In this document: positions 10,046 through 20,489 of the stretch, in pieces | How the letters are laid out: each line of letters starts with the position of its first letter | Numbering within the stretch: the first letter of the stretch is position 1 | Assembly: GCA_943325515.2 (NCBI GenBank) | Contig: CALPPS020000036.1 | Coordinates: forward strand, 1 to 23,449 | Length of the DNA: 23,449 nucleotides | Source: Flavobacterium psychrophilum | Lineage (GTDB): Bacteria > Bacteroidota > Bacteroidia > Flavobacteriales > Flavobacteriaceae | Direction of reading: 5' to 3' | The notes under the pieces: generated by a model | Told to the model about the DNA's origin: nothing | What the model saw: only the letters and a program-made list of their open reading frames with translations | Databases searched by the model: none | Program-made: the position numbers and the translations under genes

Positions 10046-10273
10046 TTGAACGAACAACAACAGCTCCTCATTAAACTGGCACATACCAAAATGCCTTTTG
10101 GTAAATATGAAGGTTATCATCTAATTGATTTACCTGAATATTATGTCGTTTGGTATAGTAATAAAGGTTTTCCAAAAGGACAACTTGGTGAGCAATTACA
10201 ACTTGTTTACGAACTTAAATTAAACGGGTTAGAAGAATTAGTTCGCAATATTAAGAAGCAATATCCTAAGTAG
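10046..10273 (+). CDS. Small DUF3820-like protein
   Basis: A 75-aa cytoplasmic protein with the motif KMPFGKYEGYHLIDLPEYYV followed by VWYSNKGFPKGQLGEQL. I recognise this as the DUF3820 family, which has no firm function. There is no ATG near the N-terminus. The TTG at 10046, two bases after the osmC stop, gives MNEQQQLLIKLAHTKMPF, like relatives I recall. Another TTG at 10034 would overlap the end of osmC and add four residues. Coupling to osmC by termination and re-initiation seems likely. The C-terminal half (ELKLNGLEELVRNIKKQYPK) is a probable helix. Confidence 0.75.
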   Translation: MNEQQQLLIKLAHTKMPFGKYEGYHLIDLPEYYVVWYSNKGFPKGQLGEQLQLVYELKLNGLEELVRNIKKQYPK

Positions 10274-10297
10274 TAAAGCGCATTTTAATTTATTTTT

Positions 10298-10329
10298 AAT
10301 TGTTAATTATCCACTATCAATTATCAATT
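10298..10329. repeat. AT-rich inverted repeat upstream of pyrG
   Basis: AATTGTTAATT (10298-10308) and AATTATCAATT (10319-10329) are inverted copies with one mismatch, separated by ten bases. The region also reads as short direct repeats of the ATCAATT type. Similar AATTGATAATT strings are frequent between genes in Flavobacteriia, as I recall. It may be a weak terminator for the LysM-osmC-DUF3820 unit. Confidence 0.4.
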
Positions 10330-10334
10330 TATAA

Positions 10335-11993
<1,659 letters not shown>

Positions 11994-12029
11994 TATTAAC
12001 TAAAGATACTGAACTCAGTTCAGCAATAT

Positions 12030-13928
12030 ATGGAACAAAAGAAATTTGATTATAATTCGATTATTGGTTTTGGTTTAATCTTCGTAATCATCATGTGGGT
12101 GATGTACAACAATAGACAAACAGAACTAAAAGAGCAACAAGAAAAAGCGAAAACAGAAAAAGCTGCAAAAGCTGAACCAAAAGTTACTCCCGCGCAAGTA
12201 GTTGCAAAAACAATTACTGATTCTACAGTTACTGATTCTGTTAAAATACAAAAACTACAAGGTGTATTAGGAAGTTTTGCATACTCGGCAACTTTGTCTT
12301 CAGCAAAAGAAGAGTTTACTACTCTGGAAAACGAATTGGTAAAACTAAAAATTGCTAATAAAGGGGGTTTTATCGTAGAAGCTACTTTGAAAAATTTTGA
12401 AAGATTCGAAAAGAATTCGGGGCAATTAGTAGAATTAATTAAAGACAATAATGCTTCTTTTAACTTGCAATTACTAACCAAAGATAATCGTGTTTTAAAT
12501 ACAAAAGATTTGTTTTTTGAACCAACTTTAACCAAAGTAGGAAATAATCAATTACTTTCAATGAAACTAAAATCGGGTGCCAATGAATATTTGGAGTACA
12601 AATATGTTTTAGCACCAAACAAGTATTTAATTGATTTTGATGTTCGTTCTCAAGGCTTAAATACTGTGTTAAATTCATCAAAACCGTTAGATTTAGAATG
12701 GGATTTAAAAACCTTTAGAAATGAAAAAAGTATTTCTTATGAAAATCGGTATGCCGAAATTTATTTTGAACATAAAGATGATAAAATTGATTACGTAGGT
12801 CAAGGAACAGATAAAGAAGAAACTCCTGAAAAAGTTTCCTACATTGCTTACAAGCAACATTTTTTCTCTACAATTCTATTAACAAAAATACCATTTGCAA
12901 CTTCAAAACTGCATTCGGATAATTTAGTTAATGACGAAAAGAAAGACACCGTTTTTACAAAACAATACAAATCGACTATTCCTTTAGCATTCAATAATGG
13001 CGAGCTAGATTATAAAATGAGTTGGTATTTTGGACCAACAGATTATAAAACATTAAAAAGCTACGATCGAAATATTGAGAAAATTGTTCCGTTAGGATGG
13101 GGAGTTTTCGGATGGATAAATAAGTTTATTTTCATTCCATTATTTGGGTTTTTAAGTTCTTTTATGGGATTAGGAATTGCCATCATCATCTTTACTATTT
13201 TGATAAAAATAGCCATGTCTCCAATAACCTTTAAATCGTTCTTGTCACAAGCAAAAATGAAAGTATTACGTCCTGAGATTACGGAAATTGGTGAAAAATT
13301 CAAAAAAGATCCAATGAAAAAACAACAGGAAACTATGAAGTTATATAGTAAAGCAGGTGTAAATCCTATGGCAGGATGTGTTCCTGCATTGATACAACTA
13401 CCGTTTATGTATGCTTCGTTCCAGTTTTTCCCATCGGCATTTGAATTGAGACAAAAGGGATTTCTTTGGGCTAATGATTTATCATCCTTTGACCAAATAG
13501 CAAAGTTACCATTTCATGTTCCTCTCTATGGCGATCACATTAGTTTGTTCCCAATCTTAGCAGCCATTGCAATTTTCTTTTATATGAAAATGACTTCAGG
13601 CGATCAAGCTATGGCTCAACCTCCCCAAGAGGGAATGCCTGATATGGGTAAAATCATGAAAATTATGATTTATGTTTCTCCTGTAATGATGTTGATTTTC
13701 TTCAACACTTATGGTTCTGGATTGAGTTTATATAATTTTATTTCTAACCTGGTTACTATCGGAATTATGTTAGTAATCAAAAAGTATTTTATCAACAGTG
13801 ATAAAATACATGCTCAAATTCAAGAGAATAAAACAAAGCCTAAAGCAGAAGGTAAATTCCAGAAAAAAATGCGTGAAATGATGGAACAAGCAGAAAGCCA
13901 AAAGCAATTACAAAATAAAAAGAAATAA
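12030..13928 (+). CDS. yidC: Membrane protein insertase YidC
   Basis: Inner-membrane insertase/chaperone for membrane proteins, 632 aa, the long Gram-negative form. An N-terminal membrane segment (about 11-27, IIGFGLIFVIIMWVMYNN) anchors a large periplasmic domain (to about 350), preceded by a charged Lys/Glu/Ala-rich stretch. The conserved C-terminal five-helix core starts near GWGVFGWINKFIFIPLFGFL and includes IIIFTILIKIAMSPITFKSF (with the hydrophilic-groove region), VNPMAGCVPALIQLPFMYAS and SGLSLYNFISN. A basic tail of about 45 residues, ending QKQLQNKKK, fits ribosome binding. A 7-1-7 palindrome lies just before the start codon. A strong terminator follows. Confidence 0.97.
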   Translation: MEQKKFDYNSIIGFGLIFVIIMWVMYNNRQTELKEQQEKAKTEKAAKAEPKVTPAQVVAKTITDSTVTDSVKIQKLQGVLGSFAYSATLSSAKEEFTTLENELVKLKIANKGGFIVEATLKNFERFEKNSGQLVELIKDNNASFNLQLLTKDNRVLNTKDLFFEPTLTKVGNNQLLSMKLKSGANEYLEYKYVLAPNKYLIDFDVRSQGLNTVLNSSKPLDLEWDLKTFRNEKSISYENRYAEIYFEHKDDKIDYVGQGTDKEETPEKVSYIAYKQHFFSTILLTKIPFATSKLHSDNLVNDEKKDTVFTKQYKSTIPLAFNNGELDYKMSWYFGPTDYKTLKSYDRNIEKIVPLGWGVFGWINKFIFIPLFGFLSSFMGLGIAIIIFTILIKIAMSPITFKSFLSQAKMKVLRPEITEIGEKFKKDPMKKQQETMKLYSKAGVNPMAGCVPALIQLPFMYASFQFFPSAFELRQKGFLWANDLSSFDQIAKLPFHVPLYGDHISLFPILAAIAIFFYMKMTSGDQAMAQPPQEGMPDMGKIMKIMIYVSPVMMLIFFNTYGSGLSLYNFISNLVTIGIMLVIKKYFINSDKIHAQIQENKTKPKAEGKFQKKMREMMEQAESQKQLQNKKK

Positions 13929-13949
13929 TATTTAATACTATAAATTGCC

Positions 13950-13989
13950 AAAACTCTGTTTAAAAATATATCTTTAAACAGAGTTTTTT
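13950..13989 (+). terminator. Rho-independent terminator after yidC
   Basis: A perfect 15-bp stem is formed by AAAACTCTGTTTAAA (13950-13964) and its complement (13973-13987), with an eight-base loop, followed by a T-rich run. It lies 22 bases after the yidC stop codon. Confidence 0.92.
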
Positions 13990-14094
13990 ATTTTTGATTA
14001 ATAATTAGATGAATCATTTCTAGTTTTTAAACCAGATGATATTCGTGACATAGTTAGAAATAATTTTTAAACGTTACACAATAAATATTTTAAG

Positions 14095-14874
14095 ATGAAA
14101 TATATTTTAATTTTTCTTTTAACAACAACTTTTTCTATTGCCCAAGATTTTAACAAACTTGATGAGAATAGCAAAAAAAACGGATTGTGGAAAGGTTTTT
14201 ACGCAGAATCGAAAAGACCACGATATGAAGGAACCTTTGAACACGGAAAAGAAATTGGGATATTTAAGTTTTTTGATGATACTAAAGCGGGAACAGTAAT
14301 CGCAACAAGAGAATTTAATTCGAAAGATAATTCGTGCTACACTATTTTTTACAATCAAAATAAAAATAAAGTAAGCGAAGGAAAAGTTGTGAATAGGCAA
14401 TTTGATGGAGAATGGAAATATTATCACGAAGACTTGCCATCAATGATGACTTTAGAATATTACACTAATGGTAAATTAAATAGTGTTAGAAAAGTTTTCT
14501 ATAAAAGTGGTGCAATCGCAGAAGAAACAACATACAAAGATGGAATTAAAAATGGAGTTTATAAAAGTTATGCCGAAAACGGAACTGTGCTAGAAGAAAG
14601 CAATTATAAGAACGGAATATTTGACGGATTAGCTATTTTTAAAAATGCAGCAAACCAAATCGCAGCTCAAGGAATTTTTAAAAACGGAAAGAAAATAGGT
14701 GTTTGGAAAATGCTTGTGAAAGGAAAATTGAAAGATGTCAATATGAATTATCAAAACCAATCTTTTACAAAACCTAAAATGCCCAATCAGTCTGAGGTAA
14801 AAGTAGAAATTAAAGAAGTAGAAAAACCTAATCCTGATCTTGAAAATGAAATCAAAAGCAAAATGGGAAGATAA
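14095..14874 (+). CDS. Exported MORN-repeat protein
   Basis: A 259-aa protein with a signal peptide (about 1-16, MKYILIFLLTTTFSIAQ). The rest carries repeats of the MORN_2 type found in 'YwqK antitoxin'-labelled proteins: GLWKGFY, FDGEWKYYHEDL, YYTNGKLNSVRKVFYKSGAI, YKDGIKNGVYKSYAENGTVL, YKNGIFDGLAIF and FKNGKKIGVWKML. These form beta-hairpin ladders. The last 45 or so residues are charged and Lys/Glu/Pro-rich. The antitoxin label in databases is doubtful for secreted proteins such as this one, and no toxin is next to it. Envelope or periplasmic location is inferred. It stands alone between the yidC terminator and mnmA. Confidence 0.75.
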   Translation: MKYILIFLLTTTFSIAQDFNKLDENSKKNGLWKGFYAESKRPRYEGTFEHGKEIGIFKFFDDTKAGTVIATREFNSKDNSCYTIFYNQNKNKVSEGKVVNRQFDGEWKYYHEDLPSMMTLEYYTNGKLNSVRKVFYKSGAIAEETTYKDGIKNGVYKSYAENGTVLEESNYKNGIFDGLAIFKNAANQIAAQGIFKNGKKIGVWKMLVKGKLKDVNMNYQNQSFTKPKMPNQSEVKVEIKEVEKPNPDLENEIKSKMGR

Positions 14875-14941
14875 AATAGTTTTGACTACGATTAAATTAT
14901 TTTAACGGATAGTAAAGTATATTATTTTACAGATTTTGCGG

Positions 14942-14949
14942 TAACTTTG
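14942..14949 (+). promoter_or_regulatory. Possible mnmA promoter -7 box
   Basis: TAACTTTG fits TAnnTTTG and ends 17 bases before the mnmA ATG, leaving a short T-rich leader. A -33 TTG at the usual distance is not evident. Confidence 0.35.
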
Positions 14950-14966
14950 TTAAAGATTTTTTTATA

Positions 14967-16154
14967 ATGAAACGAGTTGTAGTTGGACTTTCGGGTGGGG
15001 TAGATTCTAGTGTTGCTGCTTATCTTTTAAAAGAACAAGGCTATGAAGTCATAGGTCTTTTTATGAAGAACTGGCATGATGATTCTGTTACTATTTCCAA
15101 TGAATGTCCATGGCTCGAAGACAGTAATGATGCACTTTTAGTCGCTGAAAAACTTGGAATTCCTTTCCAAACAGTTGATTTAAGCCAACAATACAAAGAA
15201 AAAATCGTGGACTATATGTTCAACGAATATGAACAAGGAAGAACTCCAAATCCTGATGTGTTGTGCAATCGCGAAATTAAATTTGATGTTTTTATGAAAA
15301 TCGCCTTAAGTCTTGGTGCAGATTATGTTGCTACAGGACATTATTGCCGAAAAGGGGAAATTGAAGTTGATAAAACCCCCGTTTACCAATTACTTGCTGG
15401 TAAGGATGGCAACAAAGATCAATCCTATTTTCTTTGTCAATTATCTCAAGAACAATTGGCAAAATCTTTATTCCCAATAGGGGAATTAACAAAACCTGAA
15501 GTTAGAAAAATTGCCATGCAATTAGATTTAGTAACTGCAGAAAAGAAAGATTCTCAAGGTTTATGTTTTATAGGAAAAGTGCGTTTGCCCGAGTTTTTGC
15601 AACAACAATTAAAACCAAAAGAAGGCTTGATATATGAAATTGAAGCTGCTAATTCGATATACAATCAAACAATACCAGAATTCAATTCTTTGGAAGAACA
15701 ATTAGCTTATGAAGCTAAAGGAATTTTCTATTCGCCTGAATTAGGAAAAATAGTAGGTAAACATCAAGGTGCACATTATTATACTACAGGACAAAGAAAA
15801 GGATTAAATGTTGGTGGAACTAAAGAAGCACTTTTTATCATTGCTACGGATGTAACATCTAATAGTATTTATACAGGTCAAGGTGCCAATCATCCCGGGT
15901 TATTCAAAAAAATATTGAAAGTTCAGTCTTCAGAAATTCATTGGATACGAGAAGATTTAGCCCTAAAAAATGGAGAATCCATGAAAGTTTTAGCAAGAAT
16001 TCGATACAGACAAGAATTGCAAAAAGCTACATTATATCAATTTGAAAGTGGTTTGTATGTTTCTTTTGACCAACCACAATCAGCAATAACCGAAGGGCAA
16101 TTTGTGGCTTGGAATATTGAAGATGAATTAGTGGGTTCTGGAGTGATTTCATAA
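14967..16154 (+). CDS. mnmA: tRNA-specific 2-thiouridylase
   Basis: Thiolates U34 in the wobble position of tRNAs for Lys, Glu and Gln, using ATP to activate the base; cytoplasmic, 395 aa. The PP-loop is [17 protein letters not shown] near the N-terminus, followed by GLFMKNW. The two catalytic cysteines are both present: Cys100 in [12 protein letters not shown] and Cys200 in [31 protein letters not shown] marks the central domain, and the C-terminal beta-barrel ends near [19 protein letters not shown]. The family is clear and intact. It starts 92 bases after the MORN gene and probably has its own promoter. Confidence 0.97.
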   Translation: MKRVVVGLSGGVDSSVAAYLLKEQGYEVIGLFMKNWHDDSVTISNECPWLEDSNDALLVAEKLGIPFQTVDLSQQYKEKIVDYMFNEYEQGRTPNPDVLCNREIKFDVFMKIALSLGADYVATGHYCRKGEIEVDKTPVYQLLAGKDGNKDQSYFLCQLSQEQLAKSLFPIGELTKPEVRKIAMQLDLVTAEKKDSQGLCFIGKVRLPEFLQQQLKPKEGLIYEIEAANSIYNQTIPEFNSLEEQLAYEAKGIFYSPELGKIVGKHQGAHYYTTGQRKGLNVGGTKEALFIIATDVTSNSIYTGQGANHPGLFKKILKVQSSEIHWIREDLALKNGESMKVLARIRYRQELQKATLYQFESGLYVSFDQPQSAITEGQFVAWNIEDELVGSGVIS

Positions 16155-16180
16155 ATTAGCACTTTACTAAAATAGAAGTT

Positions 16181-17788
16181 ATGCAAAAAATACTGCTGCT
16201 ATTTTTATTTCTAATTTCTTTCTGTGGATTTTCACAAGAAGATGCTTGGGTATATTTTAATGATAAACCTAATGCAACATCTTTTTTAGACAATCCAGTA
16301 ACAATGCTAACTCAAAGAGCATTAGATAGGAGAATAGAACAAGGAATTGCTTTAACAATTAGTGATGTACCTCTTGAAACTTCCTATGTGAATCAAATAA
16401 CTTCAGCAACTGGAATTACCGTTATGGCTAAATCCAAATGGTTGAATTGCCTTCATATTCGTGGTAGTATTTCAGATATTAATGCTTTAATAAGTTTGCC
16501 TTGTGTCCATCACATTCATTTTGCTAATAATTCTTTGAATTCTAAAATGGCAATTCAAAAGCCATATAAATCGATAAATAAAGAAATGAATGTTCAAAAT
16601 AGCTTCAATTATGGAACTTCTTCCAATCAAATTGAGATGTTGAATGGTCAATTATTACATCAAGCTAATTATACTGGAAATGGAAAAATTATTGCGGTTT
16701 TAGATTCCGGATTTACAGAAGTCGACAATATAGTTCCTTTCAATCGAATGTTTACAAACGGATTGTATTTAGGAGGATATAATTTTGTTGCTGGGAATAC
16801 AAATGTATTTTCTTCGCATAATCATGGCACAATGACTCTATCATGTATGGTGGGCTATGTTGACGGACAATTAGTTGGAACTGCTCCAGATGCAAGTTAT
16901 TATTTGTTTATTACCGAAGATATTTCAAGCGAAAACCCAGTAGAAGAAAGTTATTGGGTGCAAGCTGCCGAAGAAGCAGATAGACTAGGTGTTGATATAA
17001 TTTCAACTTCATTAGGATATTTTGGCTATGACAATCCTAATTATAGTTATTCCTATTCTGATATGACAGGAAATACTGCTTTTGCATCACAAGGAGCTAA
17101 TATTGCTTACAGCAAAGGAATGATTGTAGTAGCGAGTGCTGGAAATAGCGGTGGCAATTCCGAACCAAATATTGGAGTCCCTGCAGAAGCAACTAATGTT
17201 TTAGCAGTTGGAGCCGTTCAATACGATAGAACTTATGCTGCATTCAGCTCTATAGGACCTAGTTTTGACCTTAGAGTTAAACCTGATGTTATGGCTAAAG
17301 GTGCTGATACTACAGTTTCAAACATATCTGGAACAATTGAAACTGCAAATGGAACTTCATTCTCATGTCCAGTAATGGCGGGTATGATTGCTAGTTTTTG
17401 GCAGGCAATTCCATGGGCATCTAATCAGCAAGTATCAGATTTTGTAAAACAATCAGCAGATAGATTTACTAATCCAGATAAATATTATGGTTATGGAATT
17501 CCAGATTTTCAATTGGCTTTAAATACGGCTTTGTTGTCTGTAAGCCATGATAATAAAGGAAAATTTTTAATTTTTCCAAATCCTACTAAAGATTATTTTT
17601 CTGTTTCATTTCCCAATGGATGTAATAAAGCAACTGTTTCTATTTATAATAATTGTGGTCAATTAGTTTTAGAAAAAGAAACGAATTCAAATGATTCTAT
17701 TTCTGTTGCATGTTTAAGTTCAGGGATTTATTTTTATAGAATAAAAAGTAATAGTTTCGTGCAATCAGGAAAGATAATTAAGAATTAA
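16181..17788 (+). CDS. Secreted S8 (subtilisin-like) serine protease with T9SS sorting domain
   Basis: A 535-aa exported peptidase. The signal peptide is about 1-18 (MQKILLLFLFLISFCGFSQ). An N-terminal propeptide-like region runs to about 150. The catalytic triad is intact: Asp175 in IIAVLDSGFTEV, His215 in SSHNHGTMTLSCM and Ser393 in NGTSFSCPVMAGM. The oxyanion Asn lies in VASAGNSGGNSEP. The C-terminal 75 or so residues (FLIFPNPTKDYFSVSFPNG ... YNNCGQLVLEKE ... LSSGIYFYRIKS ... GKIIKN) form a T9SS sorting domain. The protein is therefore expected outside the cell or on its surface, degrading external protein; the substrate is unknown. It lies 26 bases after mnmA and may be read through from it. 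Confidence 0.9.
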   Translation: MQKILLLFLFLISFCGFSQEDAWVYFNDKPNATSFLDNPVTMLTQRALDRRIEQGIALTISDVPLETSYVNQITSATGITVMAKSKWLNCLHIRGSISDINALISLPCVHHIHFANNSLNSKMAIQKPYKSINKEMNVQNSFNYGTSSNQIEMLNGQLLHQANYTGNGKIIAVLDSGFTEVDNIVPFNRMFTNGLYLGGYNFVAGNTNVFSSHNHGTMTLSCMVGYVDGQLVGTAPDASYYLFITEDISSENPVEESYWVQAAEEADRLGVDIISTSLGYFGYDNPNYSYSYSDMTGNTAFASQGANIAYSKGMIVVASAGNSGGNSEPNIGVPAEATNVLAVGAVQYDRTYAAFSSIGPSFDLRVKPDVMAKGADTTVSNISGTIETANGTSFSCPVMAGMIASFWQAIPWASNQQVSDFVKQSADRFTNPDKYYGYGIPDFQLALNTALLSVSHDNKGKFLIFPNPTKDYFSVSFPNGCNKATVSIYNNCGQLVLEKETNSNDSISVACLSSGIYFYRIKSNSFVQSGKIIKN

Positions 17789-17796
17789 ATCAGATA

Positions 17797-17804
17797 TACT
17801 TTTG
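17797..17804 (+). promoter_or_regulatory. Candidate -7 box abutting a TTG start
   Basis: TACTTTTG fits TAnnTTTG exactly, the same eight bases as at guaA, and ends two bases before the TTG start at 17807. If active it would produce a nearly leaderless mRNA. No convincing -33 element is visible. Confidence 0.35.
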
Positions 17805-17806
17805 TT

Positions 17807-18748
17807 TTGAAGAATAAAATTACACAACTTTTCGGTATAAAATATCCAATTATCCAAGGTGGAATGATTTGGAATAGTGGTTATAAATTAGCTAGCGCCG
17901 TTAGCAACGCTGGAGGTTTAGGATTGATAGGAGCGGGTTCTATGTATCCAGATGTTTTAAGAGAGCATATCCAAAAATGTAAACAAGCCACTGATAAACC
18001 ATTTGGTGTAAACGTTCCGATGTTGTATCCCAATGTCGAAGAAATCATTAATATTATTATCGAAGAAGGAGTGAAGATTGTATTTACTTCTGCGGGTAAT
18101 CCAAAATTCTGGACTTCTCACTTAAAAGAAAGAGGAATTACTGTTGTACATGTTGTGAGTAGCTCAAAGTTTGCATTGAAAGCACAAGAAGCTGGCGTTG
18201 ATGCTATTGTTGCCGAAGGTTTTGAAGCAGGCGGACACAACGGTAGAGAAGAAACCACTACTTTTACATTGATTCCAATGGTGAAAGAAAATGTCAACAT
18301 TCCGTTGATTGCTGCAGGTGGAATTGCAACAGGAAGAGGCATGTTGGCAGCTATGGTTTTGGGTGCCGATGCAATTCAAATGGGCTCTCGTTTTGTAGCA
18401 TCGACAGAAAGTTCAGCTCACGATAATTTTAAGAAAACCGTCTTAGAAACAGGAGAAGGCGACACTCAACTTACTTTAAAAGAACTAGCACCAGTGCGAT
18501 TGATTAAAAATAAATTTTATGATGATCTCCAAGAGTTATATACAAAATGTCCTACTAAGGAAGAAATTAAAGCGCTTTTAGGCAGAGCAAGAGCAAAAAG
18601 AGGCATGTTTGAAGGTGATTTAATTGAAGGTGAATTAGAAATTGGGCAAATTGCAGGATTAATTCATGAAATAAAGCCAGTAGCCGATATTATAAAAGAA
18701 ATTATAGCCGAATTTGAATTGGCGAAAAAAGAAGCAAGTAGTTTATGA
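17807..18748 (+). CDS. FMN-dependent nitronate monooxygenase / FabK-like flavoprotein
   Basis: A 313-aa TIM-barrel flavoenzyme of the 2-nitropropane dioxygenase family, which includes nitronate monooxygenases and FabK-type enoyl-ACP reductases. Motifs are KYPIIQGGMIWNSGYKLA and SNAGGLGLIGAGSM at the N-terminus, GFEAGGHNGREE with the conserved His144, and the FMN-phosphate site AAGGIATGRGMLAAMVLGAD followed by IQMGSRFVAS. The sequence alone does not separate a nitronate detoxifier from an enoyl reductase, so no symbol is given. The start must be the TTG at 17807 (MKNKITQLFG), because no ATG precedes the essential QGGM motif. The stop overlaps the next ATG by four bases (ATGA), so it is coupled to pafA. 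Confidence 0.88.
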   Translation: MKNKITQLFGIKYPIIQGGMIWNSGYKLASAVSNAGGLGLIGAGSMYPDVLREHIQKCKQATDKPFGVNVPMLYPNVEEIINIIIEEGVKIVFTSAGNPKFWTSHLKERGITVVHVVSSSKFALKAQEAGVDAIVAEGFEAGGHNGREETTTFTLIPMVKENVNIPLIAAGGIATGRGMLAAMVLGADAIQMGSRFVASTESSAHDNFKKTVLETGEGDTQLTLKELAPVRLIKNKFYDDLQELYTKCPTKEEIKALLGRARAKRGMFEGDLIEGELEIGQIAGLIHEIKPVADIIKEIIAEFELAKKEASSL

Positions 18749-20358
18749 AAAAGTTAGTTAGTATAATAGTGTTTGGTTTTGTGTTGCATCTTCAAGCACA
18801 AGATCGTCCAAAATTGGTGGTAGGAATTGTAGTTGATCAAATGAAAATGGAATACCTCTATCGTTTTCAAAATGATTTTTCAAGTAACGGTTTTAAGCGA
18901 TTGATGGCTGAGGGCTATACTTTTCAAAACATGCATTACAATTATATGCCCACTTATACCGCGCCAGGTCATGCTTCCATCTATACAGGAACTACACCAG
19001 CAACCCACGGCATTGTGGGCAACGAATGGTTTAGTAGAAAGCTTGGCAAAGAAATGTATTGCACCGATGATGCCTCGGTTACTACTCTAGGTGATGGTAC
19101 TAAAGAAGAGGGAGCCATGTCGCCCAAAAATTTATTGACCACTACCATTACCGACGAATTGAGATTAGCTACTAATTTCAAAGGAAAAGTAATAGGGATG
19201 AGCTTGAAAGACCGTGGCGCAATTCTTCCTGCCGGACATTTTGCTAATTGGGCATTTTGGTATAGCAAAACAGGAAGTTTTATTTCGAGTACTTTTTATG
19301 GAAATAATTTACCAACTTGGGTAACTGATTTCAATGCCGAAAAGCATTATTTGCCTTATATCAGCCAAGGATGGAATTTGTTAAAACCCATAGAAACTTA
19401 TAACGAAAGTCTAGCCGATGACAATATTTACGAAGCAAAATTGAATGGTGCTAAACCTGTATTTCCTTATGATTTGAAAGCGATGTATGATGCTAAGGGC
19501 GATGCAGGCATACTTCGTGCTACGCCTTTTGGCAATGATTTATTAGCCGAATTTGCAAAAAGAGCTATAGAAAAAGAACAACTCGGGAATGATGCTATTA
19601 CTGATTTCCTAACGGTAAGTTTTTCTTCTACCGATTATGTTGGGCACATTCTTGGTCCTCGTTCCATAGAGTTGCAGGACACCTATTTGCGTTTGGATGC
19701 TACCATTGCCGACTTCTTGGCTTATCTTGATAAAGCCGTAGGCAAAGGAAACTATTTGTTATTCCTAACCGCCGACCATGCCGGAGCGGAAAATGCTAAA
19801 TTCTTAAATGATAACAAATACAATGTTATCAATGTGGAAACCAAAGACATTGTAAAAGGATTAAAAAAATTCTCTATTGATAATTTTAGCGAGGATTTGG
19901 TGCTGAATTATTCTAATTTTAATTTGTTTTTTGACAAAGAAAAAATAAAAGCCAGTGGCTTGGAGTTAGGCAAAGTAAAGCAAGCTTTCAAAGACTATTT
20001 GATGACACAAAACCAAGTAAAAAGAGTATATACCGAAGAAGAAATATTGGCTAATACTGGCAACGATTATTACCTAAACTGCATTGCCAATGGTTATGAT
20101 GCTTCTCAAGATGGAGATATGATACTGTTAGACAAACCAGGCTATATAGAATATGGTGCCACAGGAACCTCACACGGAACGCCTTATAGCTATGATACCC
20201 ATGTGCCGATTATCTTTTTTGGTTGGAACATCAAAGCAGGCGAAGCACATGACAGAAAAGTAATTACTCAAATAGCACCCACTATAGCACAAAAAATAAA
20301 AACAGCTTTCCCTAACGGTACCGAAGCTGAGGTATTGATAGAGGTTTTGGAAAAGTAA
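18745..20358 (+). CDS. pafA: PafA-type alkaline phosphatase
   Basis: Periplasmic, phosphate-irrepressible type phosphomonoesterase, 537 aa, with a signal peptide (about 1-19, MKKLVSIIVFGFVLHLQAQ). The residues known from Elizabethkingia PafA (Thr79, Asn100, Lys162, Arg164) all appear here with a constant offset of seven: nucleophile Thr72 in YTAPGHASIYTGTTP, Asn93 in GIVGNEWF, and Lys155 and Arg157 in SLKDRGAILPAGH. Zinc ligands are visible as Asp31 in VVDQMK, the Asp/His of STDYVGHILGP, the Asp-His of LTADHAGAEN and the His of GTSHGTPYSYDTHVP. Function is therefore well supported: it releases phosphate from organic monoesters. It is coupled to the upstream flavoprotein. Its stop codon coincides with the left end of the downstream cassette-like array. 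Confidence 0.93.
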   Translation: MKKLVSIIVFGFVLHLQAQDRPKLVVGIVVDQMKMEYLYRFQNDFSSNGFKRLMAEGYTFQNMHYNYMPTYTAPGHASIYTGTTPATHGIVGNEWFSRKLGKEMYCTDDASVTTLGDGTKEEGAMSPKNLLTTTITDELRLATNFKGKVIGMSLKDRGAILPAGHFANWAFWYSKTGSFISSTFYGNNLPTWVTDFNAEKHYLPYISQGWNLLKPIETYNESLADDNIYEAKLNGAKPVFPYDLKAMYDAKGDAGILRATPFGNDLLAEFAKRAIEKEQLGNDAITDFLTVSFSSTDYVGHILGPRSIELQDTYLRLDATIADFLAYLDKAVGKGNYLLFLTADHAGAENAKFLNDNKYNVINVETKDIVKGLKKFSIDNFSEDLVLNYSNFNLFFDKEKIKASGLELGKVKQAFKDYLMTQNQVKRVYTEEEILANTGNDYYLNCIANGYDASQDGDMILLDKPGYIEYGATGTSHGTPYSYDTHVPIIFFGWNIKAGEAHDRKVITQIAPTIAQKIKTAFPNGTEAEVLIEVLEK

Positions 20359-20486
20359 CTTTTCCTTGCTATATGGGGTTTGGAATTAGCATAACAAAAA
20401 CTTCTGATTTAAGACCAAAATTCTAAGTCAAAAACCAAATTTATATAAAATCTATACCCGAATCGAGTGCAACGACCCTTAGCGGT
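20351..20486 (-). repeat. Possible terminal attC-like site, overlapping the pafA stop
   Basis: The left end, TAACTTTTCCTTGCTATA from 20356, differs from the left end of the next site (TAACGTTTCCTTGATAGA at 21099) at only a few positions. The right end, CTTAGCGGT (20478-20486), resembles the GTTAGTGGC core and lies directly after the lipoprotein stop codon at 20490. Pairing between the arms is weak (for example TTGC near the left with GCAA near the right), so this may be a decayed site or the array boundary. The rest of the spacer is AT-rich with no gene. Confidence 0.35.
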
Positions 20487-20489
20487 AGT

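Noticed and set aside
12050..12535. 161-codon open frame on the minus strand inside yidC
   Set aside because: It lies entirely antisense to a well-identified gene, its translation has no recognisable domain, and its Ser/Phe-rich composition is what antisense of Lys/Glu-rich coding gives.
14119..14427. 102-codon minus-strand frame within the MORN gene
   Set aside because: Antisense shadow of a gene with clear repeats and a signal peptide on the plus strand.
14095..14874. MORN-repeat gene as the antitoxin of a toxin-antitoxin system
   Set aside because: The protein has a signal peptide, and no small toxin gene is beside it; the family name is an annotation habit rather than evidence.
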